In this document: positions 29,301 through 35,465 of the stretch, piece after piece
Numbering within the stretch: the first letter of the stretch is position 1
Layout: each line of letters opens with the position of its first letter
From: Ventricola sp036297385
Lineage (GTDB): Bacteria; Bacillota; Clostridia; Christensenellales; Aristaeellaceae
Assembly (NCBI GenBank): GCA_036297385.1
Contig: JAXJLD010000166.1
Location: 1-54,840, forward strand
DNA: 54,840 nt
Direction of reading: 5' to 3'
Made by a program: the position numbers and the translations under genes
The notes under the pieces: model-generated
The model's input: the letters and a program-made list of their open reading frames with translations, nothing else
Database searches by the model: none
What the model was told of the DNA's origin: nothing

Positions 29301-31076
29301 GTGACCGACGGCAAGACCACGGTCATCGACACCGTGGAGTACAAGAACGTCATTCCCGGCAAGACCTACACCTTGAAGGGCAGCCTCCATGTGAAGGTGA
29401 CCGACGAGGAGGGCAACGTCACGGAGAAGGCTCTTGAGGTGGACGGCAAGCCCGTCACCGCAGAGACCACCTTCACGCCCGAGAAGAGCGACGGCAAGGT
29501 CGAGGTGACCTTCACCTTCGACTCCACCGGCATCCCGCAGGACACCGAGATGGTCGCATTCGAGAGCCTTGAGAAGAACGGCGTCGAGCTTGTGGCCCAC
29601 GCCGACATCGAGGACGGCAAGCAGACCACGACCGCCCATGTGACGGGCATCTCCACCACGGCCACCGACGGCCTCGATGGGGACAAGAACGTCATCGCGG
29701 ATGCGGAGACCACCATCACCGATGATGTGGCCTACGAGAACGCCCTGACCGGCATCGGTTACACCATGACCGGTATCCTCATGGATGCCGAGACCGGCCT
29801 TCCCATCCTCACGGGCGATGGCAGCGAGAAGTACACCGAGGCGGATGTCGCGGCGTTCATGCAGCAGCTCCTCGACGTGCTCGGACTCTCCGCGCAGGAT
29901 GAGGATGAGGGTATCGCCGACATCGTGGTCTCCGATGAGACCGCCGAGGACGGTTCGGTGAAGAAGTCCCAGACCGTGCGCGTCCATGCGGACGGCACCT
30001 TCGAGGTCATCGACACCACCTATGAGACCGATGAGGACGGCCTGACCTCCGCCACCGTGGACGCATCCGGCAAGGTTGGCTACGATGCCCTGACCGATGA
30101 GCAGAAGAAAGCCGTCTCCGACGTGGCCGTGCTCAAGGACTCCGGTATCGTGCTCAACTACTCCGCCACCGGCGAGCTGCCGGTGTCCATCGACATGGAT
30201 GCCCTCGGCAAGTTCATCGCCGACAACGAAGACCTCATCTCCCATCTGGTCTACCAGACCGCCGAGTTCACCCCGGAGAAGTACGACGGCACCGTGACCA
30301 TGGACTTCCACTTCAACGCCAACGATGTCATCGACCGCCTCGGCGGCGAGACCAAGGACATCGTGGTGTTCGAGGTCATGTCCAAGAACGCGGTCGCGGA
30401 TGAGGAGGGTTCCGCCCCCGTCATCGTCGCCTCCGAATGCGACCTCGACTCCGAGGAGCAGACCGTGAACCTCGTGCCCACCGTCATCGGCACCACCGCC
30501 ACGGACAAGTCCGACGGCGACCACACGCTGATGGCCGGTAAGGATGCGGTAATCACCGACCGCGTGACCTACGAGGGCCTGATTCCGGGCAAGGAATACA
30601 CCCTCAAGGCGACGCTTATGGACAAGAAGACCGGCGAGATGCTGTCCATCAACGACCAGCACGTCACCGCCGAACTCAAGTTCACGCCCAACAGTCAGAA
30701 CGGCACCATCGACATCGACCTCGGCAAGTTCGACGCCTCCTCCCTCGACGGCCACGACCTCGTGGTGTTCGAGGAGCTGTACAAGCAGACCGAGCAGGGC
30801 AACGAGGCCACCGAGGTTCTGGTCGCCGAGCACAAGGACCTCGACGATGAGGGGCAGACGGTCACCGTGACCACCACGCCTCCCGGCGGGTTCTTCGGCA
30901 AGACCGGCGGCAACGACTTCTTCATCGTGGTCTCCATCGCGGCACTCGCCGTGCTCGCGTGCGGCTGCGCCTACTACGGCATCAAGAACCGCCGCGCCGC
31001 GAAGGCCGAGGATGCCGCAGTCGATGAAGGCGGCGACACTGACAACGGGGATGTCTCGGGCGACTCCGAGGCCTAA
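23346..31076 (+). CDS. Giant wall-anchored SpaA/VaFE-repeat surface protein (putative mating adhesin)
   Basis: A 2576-residue exported protein. It has a long signal peptide (residues 1-46, ending AAYAAEP) after a basic start. A 500-residue N-terminal region follows with a DDDGDGMSD Ca-binding-like segment and a domain with Cys pairs (LLCCHAG). Next come five SpaA/CnaB-type domains (about residues 598-1190, several with SLEGAEF and a YxxxE box), then nine tandem VaFE repeats. The end is GGFFGKTGG, a hydrophobic segment (FIVVSIAALAVLACGCA) and KNRR. There is no canonical LPXTG; FGKTG is the likely sorting site. CnaB-type domains normally form internal isopeptide bonds, giving a rigid stalk. A class B sortase lies 0.75 kb downstream. 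I infer a contact or adhesion role in mating. AAAGGAG start site. Confidence 0.93.
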   Translation: MERIFCKIKRVKRKLDGKRITAKVMSAVLIASSMLNAFAPVAAYAAEPELATVSLSETQHGKLSFDGTEDMTLAVEVGTDVTVNVTPDEGYFSDGITVFKGEEDGTAVDVKDGKATFTVEGDTIVTSTFYENGSVGSAALQPVEVDEGKAVTSVEGYIRAHADAKYVGEGDEMSRADVLTVTTNVIDGNKLPEGTLDALWADDDGDGMSDHWEAMLSQATSHAVLFEVDPKADYYVGWVGADISGAKLTEWLAAENNADAKMREGFIVDEATGLVYVPKSYTEKNDKGEPVIASSRIQLVYTTSDKAAEASFDFDSDASDVKGDVADKGKISVPVSSAITRVTLANDGDARDSINGRTIDSVTVNGIEYTPDMGMWQYDAETGSLEFAMAPVGIHAMSVKMSDNLGKGIASFFRMPEPRMSLSNIGTIEFKSAPQVGQTFRTSGVNHYRAKGMGSGYTHPAVEGNGRWESKTLQQAMGWQGVDLSQLNTTGASLMRGADIAAQDTGTVKITNDMHLALLCCHAGTQLDPNFNSNPGWNNLNDTDGDGNEWTDRYGQQFRVFQVSAGKAIVAVVCPTSHTQPGAGFFEIDWRVVAGKLSIHKSSANPGITDGNDCYSLEGAEFTVYNAAGQSMGVLRTNANGDTNTLELPESTYTVRETKPPKGYLPAPDQQITVRGGQQTTAQVTDMPSGDPMRMAVGKYDGDTEYKANNLPQGSASLEGAEFTVEYFDTVDYDNYDALKKAGVKPTRSWVFRTNANGIANFTKNDFVSGDEFYLDTNGNPTMPRGSVAVYESKAPVGYKLNDDVSFQKIQDDYLSGVTTFNLPEIPETVIRGGVSVQKLDSETGQTPQGGASLEGITFSIINDNPNAVTVDGKSYNPGQTVKNIVTDKNGVAKTPANCLPYGKYIIRETATNDGYLNTSNEMRVTVSEDGKMYSFNAKDDIVRGGVEITKHDIETGTGDPLGGASLDGTQFQVKSLNDKPVIVGGVTYTKGQVIQPLLTIEDGHASSDAQWLPFGLYSIQEVKAGEGYLLTDGEEHRFRISKDGALVNPFDGAFENQVMRSDLEFTKKGEDGQDRLAGVAFKLTSKTTGESHVVVTDENGYFSSASSWNKHTHETNANDWALDTEGVIDSSKLDATAGVWFGGTTPDDSKGALPYDTYLIEELRCTANEGYQLIETSVIVSRDGKVYDFGTLTDVKASITTKAYDPMDGDSLVGMGEVKVSDKVTYANLFPNRDYKLTAELHDSATGDVLLDASGHPITVEKRFTAQSPTGFEVVEFTIDTIELGGKTVTVYERLYDEGGSLIAEHADKSDVNQQVTVIEPEIGTTAVDAHDGDKSVATDDKATVTDRVAYKNLVPGKEYALKGTLHIRKTDGEGNITGEPLKVDGKPVKAETVFTPDAPEGTVDVTFTFDSLALKDKTKLVAFESLEHDGHELATHADIEDEGQTVTIRNPRISTTALDGIDNDKNIVTDDETVIIDTVSHENLVPGREYTIKGSVQVKGEKDGEAVAKPLEVDGKPVTAETTFTPEKSDGTANVTFRFSSRDIEPGTELVMFESLERGGNVLATHEDIGNVNQTVTVTAPAISTSARDAIDGDKDVVVDDVTTVIDTVEYRNLVPGKEYTLNGKLHSKSNGKPLMVGDKPVTGQTTFTPEKADGKVEVTFTFDSRDLEDKTDIVVFESLVRSGTEIASHADIDDENQTVTVTHPEIGTTAVDGADGDKNVITDDTTEVIDTVEYTGLIPGKEYTLKGTLHVKVTDEEGKVTEKPLEVDGKPVTAETTFTPEKADGKVDVVFHFNSLTIPHDTEIVAFESLEKNGVEIAAHADIEDKAQTVTVKHPFITTSALDGIDGDKNIVTDDETVIVDTVKYSGLIPGKEYILKGAMQVKKSDEDGNLTAEPLEVDGEPVTAETTFTPETASGEVEVTFTFDSRTIADKTDIVVFESLERTGVEIASHTDIEDGKQTTTVTRPQIGTTALDGHDGDKNVVTDGKTTVIDTVEYKNVIPGKTYTLKGSLHVKVTDEEGNVTEKALEVDGKPVTAETTFTPEKSDGKVEVTFTFDSTGIPQDTEMVAFESLEKNGVELVAHADIEDGKQTTTAHVTGISTTATDGLDGDKNVIADAETTITDDVAYENALTGIGYTMTGILMDAETGLPILTGDGSEKYTEADVAAFMQQLLDVLGLSAQDEDEGIADIVVSDETAEDGSVKKSQTVRVHADGTFEVIDTTYETDEDGLTSATVDASGKVGYDALTDEQKKAVSDVAVLKDSGIVLNYSATGELPVSIDMDALGKFIADNEDLISHLVYQTAEFTPEKYDGTVTMDFHFNANDVIDRLGGETKDIVVFEVMSKNAVADEEGSAPVIVASECDLDSEEQTVNLVPTVIGTTATDKSDGDHTLMAGKDAVITDRVTYEGLIPGKEYTLKATLMDKKTGEMLSINDQHVTAELKFTPNSQNGTIDIDLGKFDASSLDGHDLVVFEELYKQTEQGNEATEVLVAEHKDLDDEGQTVTVTTTPPGGFFGKTGGNDFFIVVSIAALAVLACGCAYYGIKNRRAAKAEDAAVDEGGDTDNGDVSGDSEA
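26935..30873 (+). repeat. Nine tandem VaFE repeats (about 390 bp each)
   Basis: Repeat units begin near 26938, 27311, 27706, 28096, 28466, 28859, 29252, 29645 and 30483. Six internal units are 370-395 bp. Each unit has the pattern I-x-T-T-A-x-D-x2-D-G-D-K, then PGKEYTLKG, FTPEKADG and the eponymous V-x-F-E-S-L-E. Several stretches are nearly identical in DNA, so copy number can change by recombination. The first, eighth and ninth units are the most diverged, and unit 8 carries a 400-bp insertion. Confidence 0.93.
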
Positions 31077-31151
31077 CCTACTGCACATGCTGCGGGTGCT
31101 CCGTCCATGTAAATGGGGAGCGCCCGCCCTATCCCAGAAAGGGGGACACCC

Positions 31152-31706
31152 ATGGATGACAAGAACCGTCTGAACGACGGAGAGAAACCGCAGACCCCCG
31201 CCGACCGTGAGGCCAAGGCCAAGCGTCGCATCCTCGTCGGTATCGCGACGGGTGCCCTGCTCGTCGCCGGTCTCATCACCGGCGGCATCTACCTGTCCGG
31301 CAGGCAAGGCGACACGCCCGCAGCTCCCGGCTCCGGCACCCCGACCGGCCAACAGGAGCAAGTCGATGGCGAGAAGCCCTGCGAGCACGACTGGACGGTC
31401 ACCTACAAGACGGTGCATCACGACGCGGTGACCCACACCGAGAACGTCCCACCGGTCTACGAGACCAAGACCAGCTACCACACCGTGTGCAACGACTGCC
31501 AGCAGACCATCGACGGCATCGCCGATGCGCATATCAAGGACACCGGTCACTCCGGTTACTCAACCAACGTGCCCATCACCGGCGAGGTGCTGGTAAGCGA
31601 GGGCTTCACACGCGAGGTCACCGATTCCCCGGCCTACGATGAGTCCGTGCCGGACAAGCTCGTCTGCACGCTCTGCGGCGAGGAGAAACCGGCGACTGCC
31701 GAGTAG
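31152..31706 (+). CDS. Anchored exported protein with a Cys/His-rich HHDA domain
   Basis: A 184-residue protein. A charged cytoplasmic start is followed by one membrane segment (ILVGIATGALLVAGLITGGIY) and a Pro/Gly linker. The outside domain has EHDWTV, VHHDAVTH, CNDCQ, a DTGHSGY centre, an AYDESV segment and CTLCG. The two CxxC pairs and His residues suggest metal binding. The C-terminal half of the minus-strand protein at 35466-36671 has the same layout. ATG 31152 follows AAAGGGGG; a 13-residue longer reading lacks a site. Its place between the adhesin and the sortase suggests a surface-assembly role. Confidence 0.82.
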   Translation: MDDKNRLNDGEKPQTPADREAKAKRRILVGIATGALLVAGLITGGIYLSGRQGDTPAAPGSGTPTGQQEQVDGEKPCEHDWTVTYKTVHHDAVTHTENVPPVYETKTSYHTVCNDCQQTIDGIADAHIKDTGHSGYSTNVPITGEVLVSEGFTREVTDSPAYDESVPDKLVCTLCGEEKPATAE

Positions 31707-31722
31707 CGACCCTCTCCTTTTC

Positions 31723-31760
31723 AAGACCCGGCATCCTGCAATCGGGGTGCCGGGTCTTTC
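31723..31760 (+). terminator. Rho-independent terminator
   Basis: The stem AAGACCCGGCA pairs with TGCCGGGTCTT around a short loop, then TTTCTC. It ends the adhesin transcription unit; the sortase that follows must have its own promoter or rely on read-through. Confidence 0.88.
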
Positions 31761-31826
31761 TCATGGAGACGATTCAAAAGCCAGAAACGACGGATGATAT
31801 GATTAGAAGCTAGGAGGTGAACGGAA

Positions 31827-32615
31827 TTGAAGAAGAGAACGAAATCGCGCATAGCTTTCGCGGCCTCAGCTGTCTTCCTGCTGAGCGCCGCAGCGATGTT
31901 CGCCTTCCTCCTCTATTGCAGGCAGGCGGCGCATACACCGCCCTCGCCAGACGCGGCCCACGAGTCCATGGTGGAGGACGGCGATGGGTTTCCTGCGGTC
32001 GATTGGGATTACTGGCAGGACATCAACCCGGATGTCATCGGCTGGGTCACCATCCCCGGCACCACCGTGGACTCCCCCATCCTTCAAGCTCATGGAGACG
32101 CCCCCGGCTATTACCTCAAGCACGACGTGTACGGCAACTACAACCCAGCCGGTGCCATCTACCTTGATGCTGATTGCGAGGAACTGGGGCTGTCCAGCCG
32201 CAACGCCGTCATCTTGGGGCATCATTTCTGGAACGACAAGAAGGTGGCCCCAATGGGTACCGTCGCCGATTATAAGGATGTAGACTTCGCCCGCGAACAC
32301 TCCCTCGTCCTCATCCAGACCCCAAATACGAAGATGACCTACGAGGCGCGGTTCGCGCAGATAGTCAACGGTCGCGAGCGCAATAAGCGCATCGACTTCG
32401 AGGGCGAGTCGGACTTCCGTGCATGGTACGGCGAATCGCGTGCGAACGCCGCCATGGTGCTCGATGCCGAGACGGAGCCGGAACAGGTCATCTCGCTCGT
32501 CACCTGCTCCTACAACATCTGGGTCGATAACGAGCGCACCGTCCTCGTCACGAGTATGCAAGAAACGGCCAAGAATCAAGCCGAAAATACGCAAATCGCA
32601 CCAGACGCATCCTGA
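31827..32615 (+). CDS. srtB: Class B sortase
   Basis: A 262-residue transpeptidase that attaches surface proteins to peptidoglycan. It has an N-terminal membrane anchor (IAFAASAVFLLSAAAMFAFL), then the SrtB core: WVTIPGTTVDSPILQ, Asn-Tyr region DVYGNYNPAG, catalytic His in VILGHHFW (about 131), Cys in SLVTCSY (about 226) and Arg in NERTVL (about 237). It starts at TTG 31827, six bases after a strong TAGGAGGTGA. Position downstream of the only sortase-type substrate in the window suggests that it anchors the 2576-residue protein, whose sorting motif is atypical. All catalytic residues appear intact. Confidence 0.93.
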   Translation: MKKRTKSRIAFAASAVFLLSAAAMFAFLLYCRQAAHTPPSPDAAHESMVEDGDGFPAVDWDYWQDINPDVIGWVTIPGTTVDSPILQAHGDAPGYYLKHDVYGNYNPAGAIYLDADCEELGLSSRNAVILGHHFWNDKKVAPMGTVADYKDVDFAREHSLVLIQTPNTKMTYEARFAQIVNGRERNKRIDFEGESDFRAWYGESRANAAMVLDAETEPEQVISLVTCSYNIWVDNERTVLVTSMQETAKNQAENTQIAPDAS

Positions 32616-32672
32616 GCCTTCTGGCGGCAATCCGACATACGGCTGGCATCAGCATAGGCCCGACCCTCTCAA

Positions 32673-32707
32673 CGCCCCGCAGACGCGATTCTGCGGGGTC
32701 GTTTTTC
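32673..32707 (+). terminator. Rho-independent terminator after the sortase gene
   Basis: The stem CCCCGCAG (32675-32682) pairs with CTGCGGGG (32691-32698), followed by TCGTTTTTCTT. Confidence 0.92.
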
Positions 32708-32792
32708 TTGCAACCTTCTGAAAATCAGCATCGGGTCGCCGTCCATGCGCGTTGATATAATGATGCCAACGGCTGACGCGGAAAGGACTGAA

Positions 32793-33845
32793 ATGAAAGA
32801 GCAGAAGAAATCGAAGTCGCTTGAAATCGTGGAGAAGCAACGTGCGCTCGTGGTCGAGAAGATTATCGAGGACATGAAGCGCGACGGACTCCATTGGTCG
32901 GAACCCTACATCCCCTCCCTCAGCCCGCATAACCCGGTATCCGGCACGGTGTATCAGGGCGGCAACCGCTTCCATCTCGGTTTCGTCGGCTACATGCGCG
33001 GCTTTTCGGACAACCGCTGGTGCACCTTCAACCAGATTCGCGATAGCGGCTGGCATCTGAAGAAAGGTGCCAAGGCCGCGCTCATCGAGAAATGGCGCGA
33101 GTTCTCCATACGCGAGGAGAACGAGGACACGGGTGAGAAGGAGGTCACCGGCCACTACCTGCGTTGCGTTGGCTATTGGAACGTCTTCAACGCCAGCGAG
33201 ATTGAGGGCATCCCCGCCCCACCGGTACCGGAGCATGTGAGCGACCGCACCGCCGCCATCGCGGACGACCTCATCCTCTCCTCCCGCTGCCCCATCGTGG
33301 AATCCATGCGCTATCAGGGGAGCGCCGGTTACGCCCCCGGCTCCGACCGCATCCTCATCGCCCCGCGCGAGACCTTCCTATCGGATGAGACGTTCACCCG
33401 CGTGCTCCTGCACGAGATGACCCATTCGACCGGGCACCCCTCCGCCCTCAATCGCGGCTGCAACACTGACTTCGGAAGCCCCGAGTACGCGCAGGAGGAG
33501 CTTGTGGCAGAACTCGGCTCCCTTTTCCTCTCGGCGGACCTCGGCATCCAGAACATCGACTACGAGGGGGAGCATTACGAGAACCACGTCTCCTACCTGC
33601 AATCGTGGATGCACGCGCTGGAAGACGACCCATCCTACCTGTTCAAGGCTGCGGCGAAGGCCGACAAGGCGGGCACCCTCATCATCGGGCGGTACAACGA
33701 TGTCTTGGAGAAGCGCCGTGACCGCGACGTGGAACGCGCACCCGAGCAGGTGTCCCTCAAGGGAGAAGTCGCGGCCATGAAGGGCGCGTCGAAGAGCCAT
33801 GATGAGCAGGCCAAAGCGCCTGAAATCGCGGTCTCCGCGCGGTAG
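32793..33845 (+). CDS. ardC: Tagged ArdC-like antirestriction protein with zincin metallopeptidase domain (motif copy 12)
   Basis: A 350-residue protein. Residues 1-140 correspond to the ArdC N-terminal ssDNA-binding domain (DUF1738-like: GTVYQGGNRFHLGFVG, WCTFNQIRDSGWHLKKGAKA). A metallopeptidase domain follows with zinc motif LLHEMTHSTGH (His and Glu near residue 207) and downstream AQEELVAELGS. ArdC-type proteins protect incoming single-stranded DNA from restriction, and plasmid ArdC is known to travel to the recipient. It ends with the tag VSLKGEVAAMKGASKS (33750-33797) and a tail ending SAR. The fact that a protein expected to act in the recipient carries the tag supports the translocation idea. 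Start 32793 has GGAAAGGA. Confidence 0.92.
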   Translation: MKEQKKSKSLEIVEKQRALVVEKIIEDMKRDGLHWSEPYIPSLSPHNPVSGTVYQGGNRFHLGFVGYMRGFSDNRWCTFNQIRDSGWHLKKGAKAALIEKWREFSIREENEDTGEKEVTGHYLRCVGYWNVFNASEIEGIPAPPVPEHVSDRTAAIADDLILSSRCPIVESMRYQGSAGYAPGSDRILIAPRETFLSDETFTRVLLHEMTHSTGHPSALNRGCNTDFGSPEYAQEELVAELGSLFLSADLGIQNIDYEGEHYENHVSYLQSWMHALEDDPSYLFKAAAKADKAGTLIIGRYNDVLEKRRDRDVERAPEQVSLKGEVAAMKGASKSHDEQAKAPEIAVSAR

Positions 33846-33852
33846 AAAACAG

Positions 33853-33881
33853 TTGTGGAAATGGCTAAAATGTAGTATAAT
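33853..33881 (+). promoter_or_regulatory. Promoter with embedded octamer operator
   Basis: -35 TTGTGG (33853-33858), 17-base spacer, -10 TATAAT (33876-33881). The octamer AATGTAGT (33869-33876) overlaps the -10 edge and recurs in other promoters of this window. It drives 33944-35030. Confidence 0.85.
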
Positions 33882-33943
33882 AGTAGTGTAGAAAGCTATC
33901 AACCTTTAGATATAGGAAGGGACTAAGAGAGAGGTGAAGTAGG

Positions 33944-34285
33944 ATGAAATATACGCTGAAAGTGATTGAACCGACTCCATGGAGCTTCACCATCGAGTTC
34001 GATGAGGACAAGGCGAAGCGCAACGGGTACGACATTCAAACCCTCTACGACTACACCGACAGGAACGTCTCTAGATACGGATGTGTCCGCATCGCGCAAG
34101 GGACTTGGAGGGCGGCGGAGGGCAACGAAGTCGAGTCCCAGTGCCTCGCGCTGTCGCTGCTGTCCAGAGCAGGATGGGTCATGCGCAACATCAAGTCCAT
34201 GACCGCCTTCGAGGACGACTGCGATGAACAAGTTGATTACCTTGATGTTCTGCGCCGTAACAATCCAGAGCGCTTATACGCATGA
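33944..34285 (+). CDS. Small protein of unknown function upstream of the VapD-like gene
   Basis: A 113-residue protein with no recognised domain (contains WSFTIEFDEDKAKRNGYD and YLDVLRRNNPERLY). It is first in a three-gene unit and ends 15 bases before the VapD-like gene. Toxin-antitoxin pairs often have this arrangement, so an antitoxin or partner role is possible. I see no sequence evidence for it. It lacks the shared C-terminal motif. Confidence 0.72.
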   Translation: MKYTLKVIEPTPWSFTIEFDEDKAKRNGYDIQTLYDYTDRNVSRYGCVRIAQGTWRAAEGNEVESQCLALSLLSRAGWVMRNIKSMTAFEDDCDEQVDYLDVLRRNNPERLYA

Positions 34286-34300
34286 CGGCGATGATGCACC

Positions 34301-34759
34301 ATGTCGCACAAACGCAAGGCGTTCAATTTCGATTTGGATAACGGGAAGTTGGAGGAGTTATATCCCTCTCCTTCTGGCAGTACCACGAGCTACAACAACG
34401 CATGGCTGAAAATCAAGGCTTTCATGGAGGCAAACGGATTCGAGCACTCCCAGTATTCGGGATATGAATCCATCCATGGAATGTCCTATGCCGACGCGTT
34501 CTCGGTTTTGGAGAGACTGCAAGAGACGTTCCCATGGTTCAGGGAATGCGCTCAAGCTGCCACCCTCACCGAAATCGGCAAGCGCCATGATGTCCTTGAG
34601 CATCTTGACCATATCAATGATGAGATGGAACTTCCAGATGAGCCTGAACCTCATGTATCCCTTCAATCTGAGATGAAGGTCATGAGGGAGGCGGCTAGGG
34701 CATTAGATAGCAACAGCGGGCGGAATCAAGGACCGCTGGTAAAGAATTACGAACGATGA
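34301..34759 (+). CDS. vapD: VapD-like endoribonuclease-fold protein with C-terminal tag (motif copy 13)
   Basis: A 152-residue protein. Residues 6-105 match the VapD family, which has a Cas2-like ferredoxin fold. FNFDLDNGKLEELYPS carries the Asp of the first strand; the rest is YNNAWLKIKAFMEANGF, GYESIHGMSYADAFSVL and ETFPWFREC. Characterised VapD proteins are small endoribonucleases, some paired with antitoxins. Here the family's usual length of about 90-100 residues is extended by about 45 residues that end in the shared motif VSLQSEMKVMREAARALDS (34656-34712) and a tail ending YER. The start (ATG 34301) has no strong ribosome site, so expression may depend on coupling to the upstream gene. 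Confidence 0.82.
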   Translation: MSHKRKAFNFDLDNGKLEELYPSPSGSTTSYNNAWLKIKAFMEANGFEHSQYSGYESIHGMSYADAFSVLERLQETFPWFRECAQAATLTEIGKRHDVLEHLDHINDEMELPDEPEPHVSLQSEMKVMREAARALDSNSGRNQGPLVKNYER

Positions 34760-34781
34760 TGAATAAGCGAGGTGAGGAAAG

Positions 34782-35030
34782 ATGAAATACGAGATGCTTG
34801 ATGGACGTTACAAAGTTCCCGTACTGACAAAAGAATGGAAGGCGATGTGGTTCGTCCTAGGAATGTTTTTTCAATACATCGCGGTCATCTACGCCCTCAT
34901 CTTCTATCGTCTAAAATATAGAAATCTTCCGACTGTTGCAAAAGTTGCAACCAAATGGTCTGCAATCGGCTCATGGCTAATGTTCGGAACTGTGCTTTGC
35001 GGATACTTTATTTTCGCTCTATGCCATTAA
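34782..35030 (+). CDS. Small membrane protein
   Basis: An 82-residue protein with two hydrophobic segments (MWFVLGMFFQYIAVIYALIF and IGSWLMFGTVLCGYFIFALC) joined by a basic loop (YRLKYRNLPTVAKVATK). It is last in the VapD-like unit. Base composition is clearly AT-richer than its neighbours, suggesting separate acquisition. Function unknown; entry exclusion or immunity is conceivable for such a protein but unsupported. Confidence 0.72.
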   Translation: MKYEMLDGRYKVPVLTKEWKAMWFVLGMFFQYIAVIYALIFYRLKYRNLPTVAKVATKWSAIGSWLMFGTVLCGYFIFALCH

Positions 35031-35082
35031 GGGCATTCCAACTAGATACATCTTCCGTTCAAGTCTCCATATAACCCTGACG

Positions 35083-35114
35083 AAACCCCGATTGATTTTA
35101 GTCGGGGTTTTTCT
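35083..35114 (+). terminator. Rho-independent terminator after the VapD-like unit
   Basis: AAACCCCGA pairs with TCGGGGTTT around a TTGATTTTAG-type loop, followed by TTTTCTTG. Confidence 0.92.
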
Positions 35115-35385
35115 TGCGCATAACCGGCGCGGAGCCGTTGTCAACGGGAGCGTGGAATACCGGAGCCTTGGCGAGGATATGCCGCGAAAGCCCGTTTACA
35201 GGAGGCTCACGGGGAATCCTCTCGGTGAAGGAAAGGAGGTCACCTGCTTCCTCTGCCCTCCGGCGAGGATGGGTTCGGGTGAAACCCGAGATACGGGTCA
35301 AGGGACGCGTCCCTTGCGGGGTTCGGGGTGGAATCCCGAGGTGGATTGACCAAAGACTCCGGTGAATTAAATATCACAAGCACGA
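35115..35385 (+). ncRNA. ORF-poor, hairpin-rich stretch between two terminators; candidate structured RNA
   Basis: About 270 bases without a convincing gene. Visible pairings are GAGCCT (35163-35168) with AGGCTC (35203-35208), CGGGT-GAA-ACCCG (35276-35289), the perfect palindrome AAGGGACGCGTCCCTT (35300-35315), and TCGGG/CCCGA (about 35323-35339). It lies directly after one plus-strand terminator and directly before a second that no gene needs, which suggests its own transcript. No known RNA family was recognised and no promoter is obvious. An 85-residue frame here is poor in codon bias and was not accepted. Confidence 0.45.
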
Positions 35386-35418
35386 CGAAGCCCCCGGCTA
35401 ATGACGGGGGCTTCTTTC
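35386..35418 (+). terminator. Rho-independent terminator, plus-strand orientation
   Basis: CGAAGCCCCCG (35386-35396) pairs with CGGGGGCTTC (35405-35414), followed by TTTCATT on the plus strand. The minus-strand side has no T run, so it probably serves a plus-strand transcript from 35115-35385. Confidence 0.85.
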
Positions 35419-35465
35419 ATTGAAATACTCTGCTTGATGATGTTAATTCAAGGAGAAGATGACGG

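Noticed and set aside
26935..30873. CRISPR-like or satellite repeat array
   Set aside because: The repeats are in frame, about 390 bp, and encode VaFE domains.
30880..31076. Canonical LPXTG sorting signal
   Set aside because: Looked for at the adhesin C terminus and not found; the nearest equivalent is FGKTG before the hydrophobic segment.
25746..31550. Open frame of 1934 codons on the minus strand
   Set aside because: It is the exact shadow of the repeat-rich adhesin gene. GC-biased third positions remove stops on the opposite strand, no ribosome site fits, and the translation is a low-complexity mirror of the repeats.
35092..35365. Overlapping 83-85 codon plus-strand frames
   Set aside because: They start inside a terminator, cross hairpins and lack codon bias; an RNA explanation fits better.
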